From the NCBI RefSeq assembly GCF_016411825.1, contig NZ_JAEKMH010000004.1, positions 310,001 to 374,000 on the forward strand: 64,000 nt of DNA, read 5' to 3'. This DNA comes from Devosia sediminis (GTDB lineage: Bacteria; Pseudomonadota; Alphaproteobacteria; Rhizobiales; Devosiaceae). The notes beneath the pieces are model-generated. The model saw only the letters and a list, made by a program, of their open reading frames with translations, made no database searches and had not been told where the DNA came from. Every line of letters begins with the position of its first letter. Position 1 is the first letter of the stretch. This document shows, piece after piece, positions 14,847 through 24,259 of the stretch. Made by a program: the position numbers and the translations under genes.

Positions 14847-16643
14847 TTAGCGGTTGCGGCGCGGCGCAAAGGCGATGCTGAGCACCGATTCCAGCGTCAG
14901 GTAACTGCGCAGCACCCGGAACAGCACATATTCGGGCAGGCCGAGCAGCGCCCTGGGCCGGCCGTTGACCAGCACGGCAAAGGCCCCCATCAACGCCGGC
15001 GCCCCGACCAGCACCGCCAATACCGCCTGGAGGGTCAGCGGCGCCGCGCCGGAAGGCCCGATGACGTAATAGAGCAGGCTGAACAGGAACAGCGGCACAG
15101 TCATCGCCCGGCGCGCCGAATTGAGCAGCATGAAGGGCAGAATGGCCTTGCCGCGCAGTGACGGGCGCCAGTCGTCGAGATAGGTCCGGTTGCGCGCGCT
15201 GACATGATAGACCGAGCGGAACCAGCGCAGCCGCTGCTCGCGCAGGTGGTGGAAGCTGGCCGGCACTTCGGACACGTAGTGGACTTGCGGATCGCCGATG
15301 ACGCGATAGCCCATTTCCCCGATGCGCAGCGATACATCGGTATCCTCGCCATTCATGCCCTGGACGAAGCCGCCGGCGGCCCGCACCGCATCGGTGCGGT
15401 AGGCGGCGAACATGCCCGGCACCCCGACAATGGCGTCAATGGCGCCATAGGCGATCTGATAGTAGCCGTGCTTGAGCAGCACTTCGATGAGCCGCGCCCG
15501 GTCGAACGGCCCGTCTCCGGGGGGTATGGGCACGCCGCCGACAATACCCGTCTGCGGATCGGCGAAGTGCCGCATGGCCCGCGCCAGCGTATGCGGCAGG
15601 ATCTGCGTATCCGCGTCGATCCGGATCATGTAATCGGTGTCAACTTCCTCGACGCCACGGTTGAGCGCCACCGCCTTGCCGGGCGTCGGCACATTCACCA
15701 CGCGCCCCTGGATGAGGCTCAGACGCGCCAGCACCGCCCGGGCGATCTCGGCCGTGTCGTCGGTGGAATTGTTGTTGAGCACCAGAACCTTGACACGACC
15801 ATCATAGTCGCGCGCCGCCGCATCCACGGCGGTCAGCGTGCGACGGATGACATGGGCCTCGTTATGGGCCGGAATGATGATGGATACCGGTGGCGCGAAG
15901 GCGCGGCGCGGCCGCAGCACGGCCGTCAGCGTGCCCCAGACGTAGAGGATCAGGAACAGCACCGGCAGGAACAGAAAGACGCCCGGCCCGGTGCCGCCAA
16001 GGAGGGCCACCTGGCGGAGATCGCCGACCAGGGGCAGGCCCAGCCGGTCGACCATCACCGACACGGCGATGGCGCCAGCCACGGCGAGCCCCAGCCGCGT
16101 CCAGGCGAAGCGCCGGCGATGCACCGGCCTCGGCACCGTCACCCGCCCGGGCATGCTGCCATGGTCCAGAAGCTTGAGCGAGAAAACGAAAAAGCCGATC
16201 AGCCCGGAAAGGATTTCCACCACATGCAGCGAATAAACGAGGCCGATGGCATGGAAAGCCAGGATGTTGATGAGGTCGAACAAGCCGCAGATCAGCACAT
16301 AGCTGGCGATCAGCTCGACCAGGAACCGCGTGCGGTCGCGCTTGCGCGTCCCCACCACCGCGGCAAAGGCGATGTAGAAGGAGAGGATGAAAATGCGCAG
16401 CGGAATAGAATGACTGCCGCTATAGGGCGAGAACACCAGGTCGCCCTGCGGAAAGGCCGCCGCCAGCACCGGATGGGCGTCCACCGCAAGGAGCATGAGC
16501 CCCGCCACCAGCACGAATATGACCAGCACCGCGGGCGCCGACCACGGCGACAGCGGGCGGGTGAGTTTTGCGGGGGCACTGTCGACCGAGACATAGTGCC
16601 GGTCGAGCAGACCGTCAGGAGCCGGTGACGAGAAGGATGACAT
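14847..16643 (-). CDS. Processive family 2 glycosyltransferase (unknown polysaccharide synthase)
   Basis: Membrane-embedded GT2 of about 598 residues starting at ATG 16643, overlapping the upstream gene by 29 bp. About five hydrophobic segments occupy residues 35-240, the catalytic domain about 250-480, and further membrane segments follow. Motifs: SIIIPAHNEAHVIRRTL, LNNNSTDD, IDADT, GEDTD and QRLRW, the D/DxD/ED/QxxRW set of processive synthases. There is no PilZ domain, so it differs from BcsA. It is paired with a BcsB-like gene immediately upstream. The polymer made is unknown; beta-glucan or beta-hexosamine polymers are possible. Confidence 0.88.
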   Translation of the reverse strand: MSSFSSPAPDGLLDRHYVSVDSAPAKLTRPLSPWSAPAVLVIFVLVAGLMLLAVDAHPVLAAAFPQGDLVFSPYSGSHSIPLRIFILSFYIAFAAVVGTRKRDRTRFLVELIASYVLICGLFDLINILAFHAIGLVYSLHVVEILSGLIGFFVFSLKLLDHGSMPGRVTVPRPVHRRRFAWTRLGLAVAGAIAVSVMVDRLGLPLVGDLRQVALLGGTGPGVFLFLPVLFLILYVWGTLTAVLRPRRAFAPPVSIIIPAHNEAHVIRRTLTAVDAAARDYDGRVKVLVLNNNSTDDTAEIARAVLARLSLIQGRVVNVPTPGKAVALNRGVEEVDTDYMIRIDADTQILPHTLARAMRHFADPQTGIVGGVPIPPGDGPFDRARLIEVLLKHGYYQIAYGAIDAIVGVPGMFAAYRTDAVRAAGGFVQGMNGEDTDVSLRIGEMGYRVIGDPQVHYVSEVPASFHHLREQRLRWFRSVYHVSARNRTYLDDWRPSLRGKAILPFMLLNSARRAMTVPLFLFSLLYYVIGPSGAAPLTLQAVLAVLVGAPALMGAFAVLVNGRPRALLGLPEYVLFRVLRSYLTLESVLSIAFAPRRNR

Positions 16644-18183
16644 CGCCACGGTCCAGTTGCTCGAGCGCCGCGCCCAGCGCCGCATCGGGCACCGGAAGGG
16701 CGGTGAGGCCAGCCCCGACGCGCGCCCGCACCGGCAGCACGGCAGTGATATCCGCATCGGGATTTTCGGCCAGCCGTCGGGCGAGCCCTTCGCGCGTGGT
16801 CACGATGATCGTCACCTCGGCAGGTCCGGCGCTCGGGACCATGTCGGGCGGCACCAGCTTGCCGAGCAGCGCACTGGCCTCGGCAGCCTGCTGCGGATCG
16901 AGCACGGCATCGGCCTCGAGCGCAATGCTCGCCACCCCGGAAAGACGTTCGATCAGCGCCGGCCAGCCGGTTTCGGCGCGCGTCATATCGAGCAGCGCAC
17001 TTTCGGGCAGGAGCTGCGCCTGCACCTGCTCGGCCTGGCCGCAGGAGCCCTGGCGCGGCGTCGTATCGACCAGCTCCACCCCCAGCCGATTGGGCGGGGC
17101 CAGCCGCTCGGCAGGCAAGGCGACGTTGAGGTCGATCAACGTCGTGCTGCCTGGCAGGCGCTCGGAATGAATGAGATTGCCGTTGAGCGACACGCGCACG
17201 GCCCATTCACCACCGGCCGCCAGCGGCGCGGTGGTGAGCGCGATGCGTGCCGCCTCGGGCATCCTGCCACCAGGAAGGTCGGCCGACGAAAAATCCACGA
17301 GCCACTGGCGCGCACCGCGGAAGGACTTGATCGCAAGGTCGCTTTCGAGCTGGTCGAAGCTGACCGGCCACTGCGTGGCGCGCGGCCGCGCCGGCGCCTC
17401 GGCGCGCAAGGCGACAACACCATCGGGGTCAGCCACCAGCGCGGTTTCACCCGGCCGCGCCGCGCCCATATGCACCGAAAGGCCGGCACGATCGAGATAC
17501 TGGTTGGCCCAGATGGCCATGGCCATGTCATCGGCACTGGCGCCCGGCAGGATGGCCAGCGCGTCGGAGGCGCGCGGCAGCGGCGTGGATGCCGGATCGA
17601 TCGGGGTATCGGAGACCAGTTCGAGACGGCTTTCGGGCAGCACCGTCACGGCGCTGCCGGCATTGATGCCATCGGTGGGGCAAACCTGCCCGCCCCCGGT
17701 ATTGCCGCGTCCGGCCAGGTGCAGCACCAGGGTGTCGCCTTCGAAATCTTCCGGCGTCAGCACCACGCGCAGTTCATGCCGGGCCTGACCGCCTTCGAGC
17801 ACGACCTGGCCGCGCGCCGTGCCGTTGACCGACACGGTCAGCAGCCCATCGCCGGACTGGGTCAACTGGCTCTCGAGAACCAGATGCAGCGTCCCAGCGG
17901 TGACGTTCACCTCGCGGCGCAGGGGAAAAACGATCTCGGTCTGGTCGGGAAAACCGGCAAGGCCGGCCCAGCTGGCCGCATTTGGCCGTGCCACGACGAT
18001 TATATTCTCCGCCGGAGGCACCGGGGCGACGGACTGGGTCGCGGGCGCGATACTGCTGGCCAATCCGGCAGACATGGACTGCAGCGTCGAGACCAGGTCA
18101 TCGCCACGCGAATAGACCATGGCGAGGCCCACGACGGCAAAGCTCATCGCCGCCACGGCGATCAAACGAAACAGATCGCGCAT
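16615..18183 (-). CDS. BcsB-like periplasmic protein paired with the GT2 synthase
   Basis: 522 residues. An N-terminal helix (residues ~8-25, LIAVAAMSFAVVGLAMVYS) anchors or exports it. The body shows BcsB-type jelly-roll strands (LHLVLESQLTQSG, LTVSVNGTARGQVVLEGG, HELRVVLTPEDFEGDTLVLH, and a second set WAVRVSLNGNLIHSERLPG) with alternating modules, but it is about 225 residues shorter than BcsB and lacks the C-terminal membrane helix that BcsB uses to contact BcsA. It overlaps the GT2 gene by 29 bp, so the two products are almost certainly partners. Confidence 0.8.
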   Translation of the reverse strand: MRDLFRLIAVAAMSFAVVGLAMVYSRGDDLVSTLQSMSAGLASSIAPATQSVAPVPPAENIIVVARPNAASWAGLAGFPDQTEIVFPLRREVNVTAGTLHLVLESQLTQSGDGLLTVSVNGTARGQVVLEGGQARHELRVVLTPEDFEGDTLVLHLAGRGNTGGGQVCPTDGINAGSAVTVLPESRLELVSDTPIDPASTPLPRASDALAILPGASADDMAMAIWANQYLDRAGLSVHMGAARPGETALVADPDGVVALRAEAPARPRATQWPVSFDQLESDLAIKSFRGARQWLVDFSSADLPGGRMPEAARIALTTAPLAAGGEWAVRVSLNGNLIHSERLPGSTTLIDLNVALPAERLAPPNRLGVELVDTTPRQGSCGQAEQVQAQLLPESALLDMTRAETGWPALIERLSGVASIALEADAVLDPQQAAEASALLGKLVPPDMVPSAGPAEVTIIVTTREGLARRLAENPDADITAVLPVRARVGAGLTALPVPDAALGAALEQLDRGDVILLVTGS

Positions 18184-18580
18184 GGACGCTACTCTGCCGC
18201 CACTTGGAAGCGGGAAGATGTCGCCGATGGGATGGCCGGAACCCTCGAGCAGGGGGCCGCCGCCTTTGAACAGGCGGAGCGGCTGATAAAGGCCGAAACG
18301 GCGGCAGAAGGGCGCACAGACTTACCTATGAAGACAGCAGTTGACCTATAGGGCAACTTTCCGTCCCATCAGTATGGTTAAGTGTGTCTATATTCCGGCC
18401 CGGAAGCTATTGCCATTCATGCGTTCGCACTGCGGCTGCCCGCTTTCTGCATGGCCAAACCGGAGATTTGTGGAGCTTCCTTGCCCATCCGGGCAATAAA
18501 TCCTGCGCTCTGCGCTGCGCATCGCAAGAAAAATGCAACAATGTGATGGGATAGCGCTCCGGCAAGCGCCGCCGAACCTG
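18184..18580. other. Intergenic region upstream of the GT2/BcsB-like operon
   Basis: 397 bp between two minus-strand operons. It should hold the promoter of the BcsB-like gene. From about 18350 the sequence becomes more AT-rich (TATGGTTAAGTGTGTCTATA). A short plus-strand frame ending at 18351 reads like an amphipathic helix but has no credible start; I do not call it. No hairpin with a T-run seen. Confidence 0.55.
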
Positions 18581-19807
18581 TCAGGCGCGCGTGGCCTTGG
18601 TCGTGCGCAGCCTGGCGGTGTAATTGAGCAGCATGGCAAGGACGAGCAGCACGAGCAGGCCCGTCCCAAGGATGAAACCGTCAAACAGCGGATCGGGCTG
18701 GCGCGGCGTCTTCACCACCTGGAGGAAAAGGCTGATCACCGTGCCCGTGGCAAAGACGGCCAGGCCCTGCCGTCCCATCTCCCTTAGCGGCGCGGCAAAG
18801 CGCGATGCCGCCAGCCGCATCATCAGCGGCATATGCCCGAGCACATAGAACAGCGCCAGCGCATGGAGAAGCCGCGGCAGCGCCAGGTACGACTTGTCGA
18901 ACCAAGTGATGTAGAACGGCGCCCCGGCATCGGCGATCTTGGCCAGCACATTGTGACCCGCCGCCCCCAGCTCGGGGATTTTCACCCACAGCAGCACGAA
19001 GACCAGGAACGCCGCCGCCAGCCCGTAGAGCACGCGGTTGAAGGGAATGAACACCCCTCCGCTTTTCATCGCCATGCCCGAAAGAAGGCCGATCACGAAC
19101 AGGATCTGCCAGGAAAATGGATTGAAGAACCAGCCGCCCGAATTGGGGAAATTGGGCAGGTTGATGCGGAACTGCCCGGCCAGCGCCCAGAGCGCGATCG
19201 AAAGCGCCAGCATGAGCCAGGGCCGCCGCAGCCCGACGAGGATGAAGACCGGCGCCGCCACGAGCAGCACGGCATAGAGCGGCAGGATGTTGAGATAGCC
19301 CAATTGGTGGGTGAGCAGCGGAATGCCGATCAGCGACTGCAGCGGATAGCGCAGCACCGGCTCGACATTGTTCTTCATCAGCACGACCGGCATCTCGAAC
19401 CACAGCGCCGCTCCCGCAAAGATGGCGAGGCAGAGCATGGTGATGGCGATATGGACGAAGTAGAGCTGCCGCGCCCGCGCCCAGACGCGCATCACTGCCG
19501 ACCATAGGCTGCCGCTGCGGAAGGCGCCCGAATAGGCCAGCCCCGCCGCCATGCCGGACATGAAGACGAACGCCTCCGCCGCATCGGAAAAGCCGTAATT
19601 GCGGTTGGTGAACCCCTCATACATGGTCCCCGGCACGTGGTTGATGAAGATCATCACCAGCGCCAGGCCACGGAACATGTCGAGGCGCGGATCGCGTCCG
19701 GCGACCACGCCACTGACGTCGCGCGACAGTTGCGGCACCAGGGCCGCGCGGAGGCCCTGCCAGGCAACCTGGACGGGCGATGGGGGTGCTACATCATGCA
19801 GCGACAT
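18581..19807 (-). CDS. opgC: OpgC family acyltransferase of periplasmic glucans
   Basis: Polytopic membrane protein of 408 residues, last gene of the glucan operon, overlapping opgH by 14 bp. The conserved N-terminus DPRLDMFRGLALVMIFINHV and AAEAFVFMSGMAAGLAYS are typical of OpgC, and about ten hydrophobic segments follow. OpgC substitutes periplasmic glucans with succinyl or similar groups, making them anionic. The position after opgG and opgH supports the assignment. Confidence 0.9.
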   Translation of the reverse strand: MSLHDVAPPSPVQVAWQGLRAALVPQLSRDVSGVVAGRDPRLDMFRGLALVMIFINHVPGTMYEGFTNRNYGFSDAAEAFVFMSGMAAGLAYSGAFRSGSLWSAVMRVWARARQLYFVHIAITMLCLAIFAGAALWFEMPVVLMKNNVEPVLRYPLQSLIGIPLLTHQLGYLNILPLYAVLLVAAPVFILVGLRRPWLMLALSIALWALAGQFRINLPNFPNSGGWFFNPFSWQILFVIGLLSGMAMKSGGVFIPFNRVLYGLAAAFLVFVLLWVKIPELGAAGHNVLAKIADAGAPFYITWFDKSYLALPRLLHALALFYVLGHMPLMMRLAASRFAAPLREMGRQGLAVFATGTVISLFLQVVKTPRQPDPLFDGFILGTGLLVLLVLAMLLNYTARLRTTKATRA

Positions 19808-21560
19808 GGGGTGCGGTCCTCACCAAGACCGGAGCGAGCCGGCTTGCGGTTGACGTCTCGGGGCCGCTCCAGGCGGCAAGAATGGCGTGCTGCTCGACCA
19901 CGACCGGTGAGGGCGCGGCCTCCATCTCGGTGCGGAACAGCCAGGGCAGTGCCCGGCGCGTCGGGCGCGATGTCGCCCAGATCAGGACCGGCGCCAGCAT
20001 GGCCGGCACGGTTGCCGGCGCCAGCCACAGCGCGGCACCCGGCGCAAGAATAAGCGTGCTGCCCAGCGCCAGCGCCGCAATGGCCACCATCCACCAGCTT
20101 GCGCGCAGCGCGGCGCCGAGCGGCACCAGGGTCTGCCCGCGCTCGGTCGCCGGCCAGCCGCCATCGAGCCTGAGCAGAACTTGCATCACGGAGCGGCTCT
20201 GCATCATCAGCATGGTGGGCGCCAGCAGCGTCGACAGCACGATCTCGCCCAATACGGAGACGAGCGCCATGGGCGTGCCGCCGAAGCGCCGGTTCTGCCC
20301 GTCGAGCATGCCGCGCACCAGGATCATCAGCTTGGGAAGGACCAGGATGACGGCCACCGCCACCCCCAGGACCCAGAGCGGAATGTCGGAGGCGGCAAAA
20401 CCCGGCAGCACCGGCGGCAGGTTGGGCAGCATGGCGCCGGCAAGGCTTGCTGCCAGCAACAGCAGCCAGAGCGGCGAGGCGAGATAGGCCATGATCCCCT
20501 GGAGAAAGGTGAACCGGCTCCAGATCTTGAGGCCCGGCGCGGTGATCAGCCGTCCATGTTGCAGGTTGCCCTGGCACCAGCGGCGGTCGCGCTTGGCATA
20601 TTCAATGAGATTGTCGGGCGCTTCCTCATAGGACCCGGTCAGAACAGGATCGACCTCGACCTTCCAGCCGGCGCGCGAAAGGAGCGCGGCCTCGACATAG
20701 TCGTGGCTGAGGATATGCCCGCCAAAGGGCGGCGTGCCGGAAAGCTCAGGCAGCCCGCAACTGGCGGCGAAGGCCTGCATCCGGACCATGGCATTATGCC
20801 CCCAATAGGGGCCTTCCCGGCCCTGCATGAGGCTCGCGCCCCGCGCGAAGGTGGGCGAGAGATAGGCGGCGGCAAACTGGATGGAGCGGCCGAACAGCGT
20901 CCTGGCATTGATGATCGTGGGCACGGTCTGCAACAGTCCGAGTTCGGGATCGGCCTCGAATCGCCGCGCCATGGCGAGAATGGTTTCCCCTTCCATGAGA
21001 CTATCGGCATCGAGGATCAGCGCGAAGTCGTAGGCGGCGCCGGAGCGCGACACGAAATCTTCGATATTGCCCGCCTTGCGGCCCACATTGCGCTCGCGGC
21101 GCCGATAGAAGATGCGCCCCAGGCTTTCGGGTTCATCCAGAAGCCGCTGGAACTGCACCGCCTCCTGCGCTGCAATATCCATCGCCTGGGTGTCCGACAG
21201 CACCGCGAAATGGAAATGCTCGGCAACGCCCAGCCGCACGAGGCTCCTGTTCATGGCGGCGATCCGGGAGAAGGTGGCAACCGGATCTTCATTATAGACC
21301 GGCACGAGAATCGCTGTGCGCGACTTCAGCGGTCCATGCGCGCGCGGTCGCGAGCGGCGCCGCGCGAAGACGCCCAAAACGGCCGCGGTACTGCCCCAGA
21401 CCAGCCAGAAGCCGCTAATGGCGACCAGCGCGAACCGCAGCAGGTCCAGGAGGTTGAGCCCGCCTTCACCGGTGAATCGCAGGAACAGCCACGCCCCGGC
21501 AAGACTGAGGCTGGCGGCTGCGCCAAGGGCAACACACCGAAGGAGGGCCGTCCGCACCAT
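19794..21560 (-). CDS. opgH: Glucan biosynthesis glucosyltransferase OpgH (MdoH)
   Basis: Inner-membrane GT2 that makes the linear beta-1,2-glucan backbone of osmoregulated periplasmic glucans. 588 residues, shorter than the ~850 of E. coli OpgH but usual for Alphaproteobacteria. Motifs: AILVPVYNEDPVATF, FYRRRERNVGRKAGNIEDF, LILDADS, HDYVEAALLSRAGW and KRDRRWCQGNLQH. ATG 21560 has no Shine-Dalgarno: the preceding bases are C/T-rich. Initiation therefore probably depends on translation of the 44-codon frame directly upstream. Confidence 0.93.
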   Translation of the reverse strand: MVRTALLRCVALGAAASLSLAGAWLFLRFTGEGGLNLLDLLRFALVAISGFWLVWGSTAAVLGVFARRRSRPRAHGPLKSRTAILVPVYNEDPVATFSRIAAMNRSLVRLGVAEHFHFAVLSDTQAMDIAAQEAVQFQRLLDEPESLGRIFYRRRERNVGRKAGNIEDFVSRSGAAYDFALILDADSLMEGETILAMARRFEADPELGLLQTVPTIINARTLFGRSIQFAAAYLSPTFARGASLMQGREGPYWGHNAMVRMQAFAASCGLPELSGTPPFGGHILSHDYVEAALLSRAGWKVEVDPVLTGSYEEAPDNLIEYAKRDRRWCQGNLQHGRLITAPGLKIWSRFTFLQGIMAYLASPLWLLLLAASLAGAMLPNLPPVLPGFAASDIPLWVLGVAVAVILVLPKLMILVRGMLDGQNRRFGGTPMALVSVLGEIVLSTLLAPTMLMMQSRSVMQVLLRLDGGWPATERGQTLVPLGAALRASWWMVAIAALALGSTLILAPGAALWLAPATVPAMLAPVLIWATSRPTRRALPWLFRTEMEAAPSPVVVEQHAILAAWSGPETSTASRLAPVLVRTAPHVAA

Positions 21561-21574
21561 GGGGAGGAGACGGC

Positions 21575-21709
21575 TCAGCGGTCAGTAAAGGGCCAGAACG
21601 CGCGGATGGCCTGCATCAGCGAGCGTCTGGCTTCCAGTTGCTGCTTGGGCATGGCGAGAGGCGCGTCCGGCAGCCCGGCTTCAAAGGGGAAATCGGCAGC
21701 GTGCTTCAT
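21575..21709 (-). CDS. 44-residue micro-ORF between opgG and opgH
   Basis: ATG 21709 overlaps the opgG stop as ATGA and is preceded by GGAGG with 8-nt spacing, the best ribosome binding site in this operon. The frame ends at TGA 21575, 14 nt before opgH, in a different frame from opgH. The peptide has a Pro-rich middle (GLPDAPLAMPKQQLEARRSL) and ends IRAFWPFTDR. It may be a separate microprotein, a coupling leader, or the detached cytoplasmic N-terminus of OpgH. Confidence 0.6.
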   Translation of the reverse strand: MKHAADFPFEAGLPDAPLAMPKQQLEARRSLMQAIRAFWPFTDR

Positions 21710-23304
21710 GCGGCGGGCCTCCACTGGTAGAGCCAGGTCTCGGTGAGCTTCTTGCCGAGGCCGATGAGATAGGCCTTGAGCTCGAGCGTCGCACCGGGCT
21801 CGGCTTCGACATCCATGACCAGGCGCCAGGCGCCATTGGCATCGATCCGCGACAGCACCGAATTGCGCATGGTGCCGCCGCCCACCGTGGCGAGCACGTC
21901 GATCGGCGTGCCGGCCGGGAGCGTTTCGAGCTCCCCGCCCTTGAAGTCGACCACGAACTTTCGGAGGCTCGCCTCGTTCTCGACGCCCGAGACGCCGCCC
22001 ACGCCGGCGCGCGTTTCGGCGACATAGGCCAGGTCCGGGCGATCTTCGGGGTCGAGATCGCCCCAGACCAGGCGATAATTGTATTCACGCTCTTGCCCGG
22101 CCAGAGCTGGCTCGGCGGGGATCCAATAGGCGACGATATTGTCGTCGGCTTCGAGCTTGGCGGGAATTTCGATGAGCCGCACCATGCCCTGACCCCACTG
22201 GCCCACCGGCTCGACCCGGATCGAGGGACGACGCTCGTAATGGGCGCCGGCGTCCTGGTAGGCCTCGAAGTCGCGGCCGCGCTGGTAAAGTCCGAAAGCC
22301 TTGGGATTGGTTTCAGCCAGATACGAATTGCCGAGCCAGGCGCTGTTATTGAGCGCGCGCCACATGACTTCGCCGCTTTCGCGCTCGACCAGGAGGCCAT
22401 TGCTGTCATGCACCTGCGGCCGATAGTCGTCGAAGCCACCGCGATTGGCCTCGGCATAAAGGAACATCGAGGTCAGCGGGGCGACGCCCAGTTCTTTGAC
22501 ATCGGTGCGGAAATAGAGCCGCGCCGTGACATCCATGACGCTCGGCTGGCTGGCATCGCCGGCCGGAGTGATGGCGAAGCGATAGGCGCCGGTGAGGCTG
22601 GGGCTTTCGAGCGCCGCATAGACCACGAGCGGCGCACCCGGCACCGGCTTTTCGACATAGAATTCGGAAAAGCGCGGAAATTCCTCGGCCACGTCGATCC
22701 AGGAATTGAGCGCCAGCCCGCGGGCGCTTGCCCCGTAGATATTGTTGCGGCCCAGCGCCCGGAAATAGCTGGCGCCCAGGAAAGTGACGAGCTCATCGAG
22801 CGGATTGTCGGCGCTGTTGAGCGGGTAGTTGACCCTGAGGCCCGCCACGCCTGGAAAAGGGCCGGTAGCAGCGGCGTCGCCGACGGCAGCGTCGTGATAG
22901 GTGAAATCCTCGGCGCCGAAATCCAGCGGACGCGCACTGCCGTTCTCGATCTCGAAGACCTTGACCGGCTCGTTGTAGAGCCAGCCCATATGGAAGGCTT
23001 GGAGCCGGTATCCGGCCGCATCGTCAGCCCATTTGCTGGCATCGCCGCGATACTGGATCATGCGGTAGGCGTCGTAGTCGAGGTTCTGGAACGCGGCCGG
23101 CATGTCGACCGTTAGAGCAGCATGCTCGGCTGCTGCCAGCGCCTTCATGCGCTCGCTGAAACTGTCGAAGTCGAATGCAAACGTCTCGACATCCTGCGCC
23201 AGCAACGGACGGGTCAGCGATGTGGTGGAGGCGAGGAACAGCGAAAACCCGAGCCCGGCCATGAACGCACGGCGATTGGGCTGGTTGGTGTGATGACGCG
23301 TCAC
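21706..23304 (-). CDS. opgG: Glucan biosynthesis protein G (OpgG/MdoG)
   Basis: Periplasmic protein needed for branching or release of osmoregulated periplasmic glucans, 532 residues from GTG 23304. This start gives TRHHTNQPNRRAFMAGLG followed by a hydrophobic stretch and a cleavage-like LLAQD, which resembles a twin-arginine signal (RRAFM). OpgG features include FDFDSFSERMKALA near the mature N-terminus, and RGAD-like YRGDASKWADD; WDDL-type strands fill the rest. The first frame codons further upstream are not needed. First gene of opgG-(micro-ORF)-opgH-opgC. Confidence 0.9.
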   Translation of the reverse strand: MTRHHTNQPNRRAFMAGLGFSLFLASTTSLTRPLLAQDVETFAFDFDSFSERMKALAAAEHAALTVDMPAAFQNLDYDAYRMIQYRGDASKWADDAAGYRLQAFHMGWLYNEPVKVFEIENGSARPLDFGAEDFTYHDAAVGDAAATGPFPGVAGLRVNYPLNSADNPLDELVTFLGASYFRALGRNNIYGASARGLALNSWIDVAEEFPRFSEFYVEKPVPGAPLVVYAALESPSLTGAYRFAITPAGDASQPSVMDVTARLYFRTDVKELGVAPLTSMFLYAEANRGGFDDYRPQVHDSNGLLVERESGEVMWRALNNSAWLGNSYLAETNPKAFGLYQRGRDFEAYQDAGAHYERRPSIRVEPVGQWGQGMVRLIEIPAKLEADDNIVAYWIPAEPALAGQEREYNYRLVWGDLDPEDRPDLAYVAETRAGVGGVSGVENEASLRKFVVDFKGGELETLPAGTPIDVLATVGGGTMRNSVLSRIDANGAWRLVMDVEAEPGATLELKAYLIGLGKKLTETWLYQWRPAA

Positions 23305-23437
23305 AGTGGTACCCGTTACAAATTCGACCCGTTCTTGGGCAAACTCGCAACGTCGCCTAGACCAAAAAGTTGTTGCATGACTGCCATGCAGCCAGCACAT
23401 GCTGCGACAGCACTCCTGTCATAGATCTCTGAGGGGG

Positions 23438-24211
23438 TCAGGACCCCGGCACAGTCTCCATCCGCCCGGCTGCCCGGTCGAAGCCCTGAGAAATCGCATC
23501 GCGCATGGCGAGCCGCGCCGCCGCTGGATCGCCATCCCGGATGGCTTCGGCAATGCGGCGGTGCACGCCGACGGTGACGGCCAGCGCGTCGGGATCGGCA
23601 ACCGGCGAGGAAATGGTGAAGGCCGCGGTCAGCGCCATTTCCACCAGCGCGCTGATCGAGGCCATGAACGGATTGCCCGACGCCTCGGCCACCGCCTTGT
23701 GGAATTCGAGATCGTAGCGGGCAAAATCGGCCGGCGTTTCCGATCCGGCCATGCGGTCGACCCAGCCGATAAGCGCCGCCGCCTCGTCCGGCCCGCAGCG
23801 CTCCGCCGCCAGCGCCGCTGCTTCGATCTCGATGCCGATGCGCACTTCGGCAAGACTTCTGAGGAACGAGACATCGGGCCCCAGTTCGAAGAACCAGGCG
23901 AGGACGTCGGCATCGAAGAGGTTCCAGCGATTGCGCGGCAAGACGCGCGTGCCGATGCGGGCCCGCGCCTCGATCAGCCCCTTGGCCGCCAGCGTCTTCA
24001 GCGCCTCGCGCAGCACCGTGCGCGACACGCCGAAGCGCTCCAGCAATTCGCTGTCCGAGGGCAGGATGGCGCCCTGAGGATAAGTGCCCGAGACAATGGC
24101 GAGCCCCAGCTCCCAGAGCACGTCGGAATGGAGATTGCGCGCCGGATTGCGGCCCGAGAGCGCGGCAATGAGATCGCCCGAATGTCGCGCGCGTCCACCG
24201 GACCTGTCCAT
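23438..24211 (-). CDS. GntR-family (FadR subfamily) transcriptional regulator
   Basis: 257 residues from ATG 24211 (GGAG 5 nt before it; GTG 24217 is a less likely start). An N-terminal winged helix-turn-helix (PSDSELLERFGVSRTVLREAL, about residues 50-75) is followed by an FCD ligand-binding domain with the metal-site residues in DLEFHKAVAEASGN and VGVHRRIAEAI. It is divergent from the M20 dipeptidase, and a perfect FadR-type operator lies between them, so it probably controls itself and perhaps the dipeptidase. Ligand unknown, likely a small carboxylic acid. Confidence 0.9.
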   Translation of the reverse strand: MDRSGGRARHSGDLIAALSGRNPARNLHSDVLWELGLAIVSGTYPQGAILPSDSELLERFGVSRTVLREALKTLAAKGLIEARARIGTRVLPRNRWNLFDADVLAWFFELGPDVSFLRSLAEVRIGIEIEAAALAAERCGPDEAAALIGWVDRMAGSETPADFARYDLEFHKAVAEASGNPFMASISALVEMALTAAFTISSPVADPDALAVTVGVHRRIAEAIRDGDPAAARLAMRDAISQGFDRAAGRMETVPGS

Positions 24212-24259
24212 TGCCACTCCACTTCGCTTGGGTCTTTGCCGACCTAATCACAGGCCCAA

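Noticed and set aside
18226..18351. Short plus-strand frame upstream of the BcsB-like operon reading like an amphipathic helix
   Set aside because: Its only ATG has no Shine-Dalgarno and the frame is the tail of a long antisense frame through the BcsB-like gene, so the composition is explained by that.
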